This document shows positions 40,271-47,936 of a DNA stretch of 64,000 bases, one piece after another. The notes under the pieces are model-generated. The model searched no databases. It saw only the letters and a program-made list of their open reading frames with translations, and was not told where the DNA came from. The DNA is taken from the NCBI GenBank assembly GCA_028718125.1, contig JAQUMN010000009.1:51554-115553 (forward strand). Direction: 5' to 3'. Both the position numbers and the translations under genes were made by a program. The stretch comes from Kiritimatiellia bacterium (GTDB lineage Bacteria; Verrucomicrobiota; Kiritimatiellia; JAAZAB01). Numbering within the stretch: the first letter of the stretch is position 1; every line of letters begins with the position of its first letter.

Positions 40271-43200
40271 TCAGAGGTCCAAGGCAACTTCGGCCGTGTC
40301 CAGCGGGTTCACATCCACAGGCGCGGAAGGCTTTTCGCCGTCGAGCTTGACGGTGTATTTTCCGGGCTTCAGGGCACGGATCAGGGTTTGCCCCTTTTCA
40401 TCCGTTGCCGCGATAGTCAAGCCGAAGTTCCCGTAAAAGCTGCCATACTGGGGGTTGTTGTCGGATAGCCGGATGACCACGGTTCCATCCGCCGCATGGA
40501 TCCGCACCGTTTTGCCACTGACCGGCTCCCCTTGCTTCCGGACCGTCACCCGGACATCGCCGCCCGGCTCAAGTGTGGCGTTGTACTGGGTGTTAGTCGT
40601 CAAGCTTAGCGTGGCGGCTGAGATCGCATATCCTTTCAGGGCGATAAATATTCTATAGGTTCCCCTCATAACCGGCTGTTTCATCTGGTAGGTACCGTTT
40701 GCCTCCGCCATGCCGAAGCCGCCGTTCGATTCGTCATCGGCCGCCAGCATGATCCAGGCGCCCTCGGCCGAGCCGCCGGCGGTTGTCGACACCGTACCGG
40801 TCAACGTTATTCCGCTTGCCAGCGCAATATCCACTGAATTTGACTTTTCGCTGACCATCACGTTCTTTCGGGACATCACGCCATGTTCCTTGTGCTGAAC
40901 CGTGATATCGTAGGCGCCGGGAGGCAGGCATTCCACCCGGTATTGTCCCTGCGTATCGGTCTGCGCGTGATGGCCCAGCATCTGTTTAAGTCCTTTACCG
41001 GCGTCGGCAGGCGTTGCCGTGATATAAGCCTTATCAACAGGCTTAGCGTCCTGCCCAGTAACCTTTCCGATCAGTGTAATGCCGGTAAATCGGATATTAA
41101 GATTGGTCTGGCCCGTCGTCAGTTTTACAAGGGTTTGATAGGTTTTTGGATAGGCAAATCGATCACTCCGTGATTCCTTGCCCGGCTCGCGCGGCATGAC
41201 GATGCAAAGATACTCGCCCGCCTCCAGACTTTTTACGGAGAACACACCATTACTGCCAATATTGCCCTGTGCCATTTTGCCGTATAACGCCATCAAATCT
41301 TCCTGGGAGGCAGTGTTTTTTGGTGTCGGCATAAAGGAAATCTCGCCGGCTTGGAATGGGGCATTGTCCTTGCTCACCGTGCCTGCGAGAGTCACGGCAC
41401 CGGCGATAGGAGTCTTTGGTCCGAGTGTAATGTCAACGGTTTTATCGGCAATGACCTCAATAAATTCCGGCACGCGGGATATCGTGCGGCCTGTTCCCCG
41501 CCCGAATGCCATGGCCATGTATTTACCGGCCGGAATGTTGGTAAAACTGAAGCCGCCTTGGGAATCGGATTGCATATTGTAATTAAGCCGTCCCTCGCCG
41601 CTTGTCGAAGTCAGCGACACATGGCAGATACCCGCCTTCTTGCCTTCCTCGGGCATCACGCGGCCTTTGATCGATCCCAACTTGGGCAGAACAATCCGAA
41701 CCACCGTTGCTTTGTTAGTATCGACCAGTACTTCCTTTGAGGTCAGAATTTTTGGGCTGCGGATGCTGGCCTCATCGCCGGTTTTGTCGTATACGCTCAG
41801 GATGATGATGCCCGGAGGCACACCGTCCAGCGCAAATTGGCCCTGTGCATCCGTTTCCGCGGACACGGATTTGCCGGCATTCGGCATGACCATCATCATG
41901 GACATTCCGCCGCTCTGCGACACGCTGACGTTCAACCCTTTCCCGGCCGGTTTTCCGTCGGCCGCGACCAGCGTTCCGGAGATTTTATATCCGAGCGCCA
42001 TGACAATCTTTAACGGTACGGCGGAGAGCGGGGTGCCTGAACTCAGGTCAATGGCGGTTTTCTGGGGCAAGAGAGGCGGCGCGTTGGCGACGATGTCGTA
42101 GGCGGCGCCCTCGCGCACCGATATCTCGAAATGGCCGTTTGTGTCCGTGATTGTGGCATTCCGTGATGGCGATGAATAATAGAAGCCCGAATCTCGCTTC
42201 TGAGATTTAACGGCCTGGATGCTTATGCCCGGAATGGGTTTTCCGCCGGTATCCACGACTGTTCCCATGATCATCCGCGTTTTGGCAAGGGTCACCACAA
42301 TATCGTCGGAGCCGGCTTCGACATTCTCCAAGGTCGTAATTTCGTTGTGATCGGGGTCGCTCACCGACAGCCGATACTTGCCGGGTGGAAGGCCTTTGAA
42401 TTCGAAAGTGCCATTCGTTCCCACCTCGCTATATTTATAGATTGACTGCTGACCTGAAAGCATCGCGTCCCGACTGGGTGCGCTATTAAGGTTAACCGTA
42501 TGGCGGAGCGCCGGCTTGCCCCCGGCATCCGTGACGATGCCTGAGACCTTAAGGCCTTTCAGCAGGACCAGCGGCGTCGGCGTGGCATCCATTTCACCGA
42601 CAATCTCGACCACGAAATTTGTCGACATGAAGTCATTGTGGGTGGTCGAAATGCGATTAGGTCCCGCCGTCAGACCTTTAAGCGTGAATGCTCCTTGGGT
42701 ATCGCTACGGGTTTCTTTGGAGCGACCATCGTGCCGCATTAAATACATGTCGCTTTCGTCACGGTCTGCTTGTTTTTTATCCGGGCTCGCTGTGATCGTC
42801 ACCTTGCTGACCGGCTTGCCGGCCTCATCCACAACCAATCCCTTATACAGGTAGGATTTAGGAATCCGGATCGTTGGCCGGATCTCCTGGCCGCTCGCAA
42901 TCGTGATGTTGGTGGAAACGGAGGGTAGGGCTTCGTCAGCAAGTGTCAGGGTGTAATCACCGGGGGCCATGTTGCTGAAGACCGCGACGTGATCTTTGAG
43001 CGGCGCGCTCGTTTCGTCGCTGCTGGAATATCCGTATTCCGTCTCGGTCTTCAGGTTTATTTTAAGTTCATTCGAAAGACGCAGGTCCGCGACCTCGGTC
43101 TCCAACGTCAATCGCAGGACCCCTGCCTGGACGACCGCGAAATCCCTGGTAATCTCCTCGCCGGGAACACAGATTACCTGGGTGGATTCGTGTGCCCGTT

Positions 43201-43984
43201 TTTTGTCCTGCACATAACCGGTCCCGGAAACCGAGACATAATTGGTGCCGCCGGTCAGCCCGCCCAGGCGATAGCTGCCTTGAGCGTCACTGACAGTGGA
43301 TTGATCTTGGACGCGGACGCGAATACCCCGAATCGGCTTGCCCTGCGGATCGGTGATCTTTCCCTTAAGCCAGGCGGCTTTGTCAAGAATCAGATTCAGG
43401 AAGGCGGGGTCTTCCGTAATGGTAAGGGTGCCATCCTGGACGGCATAGGTATCCGAGGCGGGACGATACCGGTATTCGCCGATGGGCAGGTTCTCAAAGA
43501 CAAGGGCGCCTTTGGCGTCGGTCCGGCTTCGTGCGGCTTCTATGTAGTGGGAGCAGGTGAAAGGCCGCAGGCGGATGTCCAGGATAACTTCCATGTTGGC
43601 CAGCGGTTTGTGGTCACGGCTTTGAACGTTTCCGGTCAATGTACCGCCGCCCTGCACGGCAATGGCGCCGAGGTTGGTGGTCTCGTTGAGATGCGCGAAG
43701 CCCTTGTACATGCGGTTGGACGTGTCGGTGATAAATACCATGTATCCCTTCTTGTCATAGGGCAGTTCAATGGCAAAACGGCCGTCTTTCCCTGGCCGTT
43801 GGCGGACGGCGAACGCGTCGGGATTATCCGCACGCCGGTTTTCATGGTGCTCCACCAGTACGGTGAGTTCCTCAATCGGCGGCGCGCCATTTGAGGAAGA
43901 AATTGTGCCGCTGAATTCGAGAGCAGGGGAGATACGGGCGAGGGTTAGAGCCAGAACCAGGGCAGGGAGCAAACGGAATATCAT
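40271..43984 (-). CDS. giant exported protein with many carboxypeptidase-regulatory-like (CarboxypepD_reg / transthyretin-like) repeats
   Basis: Signal peptide MIFRLLPALVLALTLARISPALE; repeated 'G.V.D..GKP..G..V......TDA.G.F.+..LPPG.Y.+.V'. Confidence 0.82.
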   Translation of the reverse strand: MIFRLLPALVLALTLARISPALEFSGTISSSNGAPPIEELTVLVEHHENRRADNPDAFAVRQRPGKDGRFAIELPYDKKGYMVFITDTSNRMYKGFAHLNETTNLGAIAVQGGGTLTGNVQSRDHKPLANMEVILDIRLRPFTCSHYIEAARSRTDAKGALVFENLPIGEYRYRPASDTYAVQDGTLTITEDPAFLNLILDKAAWLKGKITDPQGKPIRGIRVRVQDQSTVSDAQGSYRLGGLTGGTNYVSVSGTGYVQDKKRAHESTQVICVPGEEITRDFAVVQAGVLRLTLETEVADLRLSNELKINLKTETEYGYSSSDETSAPLKDHVAVFSNMAPGDYTLTLADEALPSVSTNITIASGQEIRPTIRIPKSYLYKGLVVDEAGKPVSKVTITASPDKKQADRDESDMYLMRHDGRSKETRSDTQGAFTLKGLTAGPNRISTTHNDFMSTNFVVEIVGEMDATPTPLVLLKGLKVSGIVTDAGGKPALRHTVNLNSAPSRDAMLSGQQSIYKYSEVGTNGTFEFKGLPPGKYRLSVSDPDHNEITTLENVEAGSDDIVVTLAKTRMIMGTVVDTGGKPIPGISIQAVKSQKRDSGFYYSSPSRNATITDTNGHFEISVREGAAYDIVANAPPLLPQKTAIDLSSGTPLSAVPLKIVMALGYKISGTLVAADGKPAGKGLNVSVSQSGGMSMMMVMPNAGKSVSAETDAQGQFALDGVPPGIIILSVYDKTGDEASIRSPKILTSKEVLVDTNKATVVRIVLPKLGSIKGRVMPEEGKKAGICHVSLTSTSGEGRLNYNMQSDSQGGFSFTNIPAGKYMAMAFGRGTGRTISRVPEFIEVIADKTVDITLGPKTPIAGAVTLAGTVSKDNAPFQAGEISFMPTPKNTASQEDLMALYGKMAQGNIGSNGVFSVKSLEAGEYLCIVMPREPGKESRSDRFAYPKTYQTLVKLTTGQTNLNIRFTGITLIGKVTGQDAKPVDKAYITATPADAGKGLKQMLGHHAQTDTQGQYRVECLPPGAYDITVQHKEHGVMSRKNVMVSEKSNSVDIALASGITLTGTVSTTAGGSAEGAWIMLAADDESNGGFGMAEANGTYQMKQPVMRGTYRIFIALKGYAISAATLSLTTNTQYNATLEPGGDVRVTVRKQGEPVSGKTVRIHAADGTVVIRLSDNNPQYGSFYGNFGLTIAATDEKGQTLIRALKPGKYTVKLDGEKPSAPVDVNPLDTAEVALDL

Positions 43985-44071
43985 AGGGTTTTCCTTTCTA
44001 TGCAGCGTTAGATTAGGTCGCAAAACCGGGTCGAGACGCTTCGCCATGGCGTCTGAAAAAAGCCGGAGGTC

Positions 44072-44662
44072 TTATTTGAACCGCATGACCGCGATGGTGG
44101 CGCTCCATCCTCCGGCGGCGGGATCATACAAACGCTTCTCAAGCGAACCAGCCTTCAGGTTCTTTTCGAGCGGCAGGGGCATTAGCTTTAGCGGCCCAAA
44201 GGGAATTACCAGAGGGGTCGAGCCCAGGGTTTTAGTCCATTCCGGCAATTCTTCGTCTTTCATCGGGACCATGATTAGTTGATAGGTGGTCTTTCCCTCG
44301 CCATGCTTCAGAAGGTAGGGCCGTTCCCCGCTGGCCACCAGCAGTTTGGCCAGGAGTTCCGCTCGAGCCTGCTGATCTCCGCTGGCCTCGCCCAACGCAC
44401 GGTTGGGCGAAATAACGTCTCGGCCCCCTCAGCCATATTGTGTTTCAACCTGGCGGATGGAATCCCGTACAAAAACGTGAATGGCCGCGATTTTTTCCGA
44501 GCGCAACGATTTGCCCGTGACAAGTTCCGTGGCCTTGGCGCCAAAGATGGCATCGACATTGTCGGGGTCGCTGACGCCCATGCCGGGTGTTGCCAGGGAA
44601 TACGCCATCAGCAGAACCACAATCAGGCGGGGACCGATCCATGGTAACTTGGATTTTGCCAT
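44072..44662 (-). CDS. candidate selenoprotein 'P1': transglutaminase-like membrane/exported protein; UGA at 44429-44431 read as Sec
   Basis: Track ORFs 44429..44662 and 44072..44395 are in the same frame, separated by one UGA: ...DSIRQVETQYG-U-GGRDVISPNRALGEASGDQQARAELLAKLL...; hairpin 27 nt downstream. Confidence 0.8.
44388..44410 (-). promoter_or_regulatory. bacterial SECIS element (P1)
   Basis: mRNA UCGCCCAAC-CGUGC-GUUGGGCGA, perfect 9-bp stem, loop begins 27 nt after UGA. Confidence 0.8.
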
Positions 44663-44781
44663 ACCGAAACTCCCAAACGCGTAACCAGAAATAACAATAA
44701 TACTGCTCTTTATGTTATATAATATATCACCATGCTTGCCGACATGTCACGCCTTTTTTTTGTCATCCCGAACGTGACGCA

Positions 44782-45651
44782 TCAATCTTCAGCAGCAGGA
44801 GCTTGGCCCGCTGGCTGGCGCAAGAAAGGCGTATCCACGATGGTATGACTAAACGGCAAACCTGGCCACACCATCCGAATAACGCAGGAACCTTTCACCT
44901 GATCGGGTATTCGCCCGGAATACCCCAAAGATCCCCCTCAGCCAGCCTCAAATTTGCCGCTCCAGAGTGCCCGCTGGTTGGCATCCAGGACCTGGAAGGA
45001 GGGATCGGTTGCATTCTTGGGACCGGCGATCATATAGATATTGCCGGCGCGGTCGGCACAGGCCGGATCCAGCCTGATTTTCGATGATACCGGCGCCCAT
45101 TCCATGTTAACGGCCACAAGAAATGGCGACCCGAATTCGACGTCCTGTACGGCATCCGCGCCCACGCTGATATTGGTTTCATTCCAAAAGCGGCACGAGG
45201 CGGTCCACGACCGACCCTCTGAATCCGACGCCGTCAGCTTGCATTCACGGAGCGCCATTGTGCCGGCCGGAACCACCAAGCGGCCGTTCGATGTTACACA
45301 CCGGAAAGTTTTTCCCGCCTGATCCCGAATGACGCATTCAACCGCGCCCGTATAGGCCAGACGCAGGATGGCCGTCTTACCCCCATAGTCCGCTGCTTTA
45401 AATAGTTTGGCATTATCCTCATAGCTGCGGCTCATCTGTGAATAGGTAAAAAAGAGACCGCCTGCTCCCAGGGCCAGCAAAATCGCCGTTCCTCCCCAAA
45501 CGGCGGCAATAATCATTAACCCCTTGGCACTGGGCCACTGACGCCGGCGACCGATGAGGCTGAGGATCAGCGGCACAATCCATCCAGACGCGATTATCAG
45601 GACGGCCAATCCAATCAAAATCCCCATCAAGCCCATGACAACCTGCTGCAT
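44782..45651 (-). CDS. candidate selenoprotein 'P3': two-TM protein with extracytoplasmic domain; UGA at 44938-44940 read as Sec
   Basis: ...RALWSGKFEAG-U-GGSLGYSGRIPDQVKGSCVIRMVWPGLPFSHTIVDTPFLRQPAGQAPAAED-TGA; UGGxxGYxG motif shared with P2; SECIS-like hairpin. Confidence 0.8.
44905..44925 (-). promoter_or_regulatory. bacterial SECIS element (P3)
   Basis: mRNA GGGUAUUC-CGGGC-GAAUACCC, perfect 8-bp stem, loop begins 20 nt after UGA. Confidence 0.78.
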
Positions 45652-45825
45652 AATCTCACTCCTCCGGCCTGCTTCTGGCAATAGGTTGAAGCCGTACCTG
45701 TCAGGTTTATACATATAAGGCTACGTTGTCGTATCCGAAAGTCAATTAATAAATTTGACTTCTATCGCGCTTTTACATCTATATAGTGAGCCATACGGAC
45801 ATTGAAGGGTCGGAGGTGGAATGGA

Positions 45826-47148
45826 ATGAGCGAACAAAGCAAGAAGAAGTCTGTCCACAAGCAGGCCCGTGGTCCCTGCCGGCCTTCCACGTCTCCCGGA
45901 AAGGGGAAAGGCCGGCCGGCGCCCGGCGCGGCTGACGGCCCCTTGGCATGGTTCGACGACATGGTGACTCATTGCCTTGGCTATGCCGAGGCCCGGATGA
46001 AACAAGGGGGGCACATTGTCGGTATTACGTGCGAATATACGCCGCGCGAGCTCATCATGGCGGCCGGGGGAATCCCGGTCTGCCTGTGCGGGGGCAATGA
46101 GGACACGATCACGGCAGCTGAGGAATTCCTTCCCTCCAACCTATGTCCGCTGATCAAGTCCACTTTTGGCTACAGCGTCCTGAAAGAGAATCCGTTCCTC
46201 GAGATGGCGGATATCGTCATCGCGGAGACAACCTGTGACGGCAAAAAGAAAATGTATGAACTGCTGGCCGAGAGCCGGTCAATGCACGTGCTGGAACTCA
46301 CCCAGAAACCGGCTGACCCCCATGCCTTGGAACACTGGGTGCTTGAATTGAGGGAACTGAAGCGCGTGCTGGAGAAACGGTTCCAGACCTCGATCACCCG
46401 CGACAAGCTGAAGGGCGCCATCGCGCTCATGAATCGCGAGCGACAATTGCGCCGCAAGCTGGCCGGGCTCATGAAATCAGATATGCCCCCGCTTACCGGT
46501 CGCGAGCTGCTCAATATGAAAAGCATCATTGCCTGCATGCCCGCTGACTTGGAGCAATATGAAAAAGCGCTGCAAGTCCTGCCGGGCCGGAAGCTGGATC
46601 CGCCGGCGTCAGAACGGATCAGAGTCCTGCTCACGGGCGTACCGATGCCACACGGGGCCGAGCGTGTCGTCGACCTCATTGAGGAAAACGGAGGATTGGT
46701 GGTTTGCCAGGAGAACTGCACAGGACTCAAGCCCATTATGGATGATGTGGATGCCGGAGCCGAGGATCTCATGTGTGCCCTGGCGGAGAAATATTTCCAT
46801 CTACCGTGTTCTGTCATGACCCCGAATGTCAGACGGTTCGACTTGCTTCGGAGACTGGCTGCCGAGTATCGGCCCGAATGCATCGTAGAAGTGATCTGGC
46901 AGGCCTGTCTGACCTACGATGTCGAATCGTTCTCCGTGAAAAGACTGGCCGAAAAAGAGCTCGATCTTCCCTATTTACGGATCGATACCGATTATTCCCC
47001 GTCCGATTCCGCGCGGATCAGCATGCGCACCCAAGCGCTGTTCGAGACTATTCGGGCACGGATCGAGACCCGGAAGCGAGGCGTCCCGCCAGGCGAGCCG
47101 CAAGGCCTTGAAAGGAGCACAGGACAAAATGATCTATGCCGGGATTGA
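45826..47148 (+). CDS. 2-hydroxyacyl-CoA dehydratase-family (HgdB/BcrB-like) Fe-S protein
   Basis: GHIVGITCEYTPRELIMAAGGIPVCLCGG, ETTCDGKKKMYELL, TGVPMPHGAERVVDLIEENGGLVV, IDTDYSPSDSARISMRTQALFE. Confidence 0.88.
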   Translation: MSEQSKKKSVHKQARGPCRPSTSPGKGKGRPAPGAADGPLAWFDDMVTHCLGYAEARMKQGGHIVGITCEYTPRELIMAAGGIPVCLCGGNEDTITAAEEFLPSNLCPLIKSTFGYSVLKENPFLEMADIVIAETTCDGKKKMYELLAESRSMHVLELTQKPADPHALEHWVLELRELKRVLEKRFQTSITRDKLKGAIALMNRERQLRRKLAGLMKSDMPPLTGRELLNMKSIIACMPADLEQYEKALQVLPGRKLDPPASERIRVLLTGVPMPHGAERVVDLIEENGGLVVCQENCTGLKPIMDDVDAGAEDLMCALAEKYFHLPCSVMTPNVRRFDLLRRLAAEYRPECIVEVIWQACLTYDVESFSVKRLAEKELDLPYLRIDTDYSPSDSARISMRTQALFETIRARIETRKRGVPPGEPQGLERSTGQNDLCRD

Positions 47149-47896
47149 CGCAGGATCGAGGACGATCAAGGTGGTACTCGTTAACGGCAACGACCTAAGC
47201 GTGATGGCTTCAGGCGTTGCCGATCAGGGACTCACACAAACGGCCCTGGCTTCAAAACTCTTTGACCGGGTCCTAAAGAAGGTCGGGGTCAATCGACGCA
47301 GAGTCAGAAAGGTTCTGGCCACCGGCTGGGGACGCGACACCGTTGCATTTGCCGACACAACCATTACGGAGATTACCTGCCAAGCTTGCGGGGTCTATCA
47401 CGAGAGAGGCGATGCCAAAACCGTCATTGATATCGGCGGACAGGACAGCAAACTGCTTAGATTGGATACCGACGGTAAAGTGCGCGACTTCGTGATGAGC
47501 GACCGATGCGCCGCCGGAACCGGCCGTTTTCTCGAGGTAGTCGCCGCAAGGCTCAATGTAAAACTTGCCGATCTCGGCAGACTGGCGGGCAGGGCTGGAA
47601 AGCCATCCGCCATTAGCAGCATGTGCGTCGTATTCGCCGAGACGGAAATCATTGGCCTGTTGGCGTCCAACGAGAAAGCCGAAAATATTGTCGCCGGAAT
47701 CCAGAAATCAATTGCATCGCGGATTGCCTCCATGGCCGGTCGTACCATCGCCGAACCGGTCGTTTTTACCGGCGGCGTAGCCCTGGTTCCTGGAATGGCC
47801 AAAGCCCTCGAAGCCGCGTTGGGGCATCCGGTGCATGTGGCCCGCCATGCGCAACTGACCGGCGCCCTCGGGGCAGCGATCCTATCCTCCCGGTAG
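47129..47896 (+). CDS. 2-hydroxyacyl-CoA dehydratase activator-type ATPase (BadF/BadG/BcrA family)
   Basis: YAGIDAGSRTIKVVL, VIDIGGQDSKLL, MSDRCAAGTGRFLEVVA, CVVFAETEIIGLLA. Confidence 0.95.
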   Translation: MIYAGIDAGSRTIKVVLVNGNDLSVMASGVADQGLTQTALASKLFDRVLKKVGVNRRRVRKVLATGWGRDTVAFADTTITEITCQACGVYHERGDAKTVIDIGGQDSKLLRLDTDGKVRDFVMSDRCAAGTGRFLEVVAARLNVKLADLGRLAGRAGKPSAISSMCVVFAETEIIGLLASNEKAENIVAGIQKSIASRIASMAGRTIAEPVVFTGGVALVPGMAKALEAALGHPVHVARHAQLTGALGAAILSSR

Positions 47897-47936
47897 AGGC
47901 GCATTCGCGCAATGCAGGATGTTGCATATAACCGAA

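Noticed and set aside
40265-40273. UGA stop of the giant repeat protein as another Sec codon
   Set aside because: Two UGA codons in tandem, downstream frame shows no coherent domain, and the protein ends at a natural repeat boundary.
44770-44784. Second UGA of P3 (44782-44784) as an additional Sec
   Set aside because: Follows a plausible C-terminus (PAAED) and no strong hairpin lies at SECIS distance; treated as the true stop.
47129-47148. UGA ending the dehydratase-like gene as Sec
   Set aside because: It overlaps the start of the activator gene, a normal coupled stop; downstream frame is antagonistic to the activator frame.
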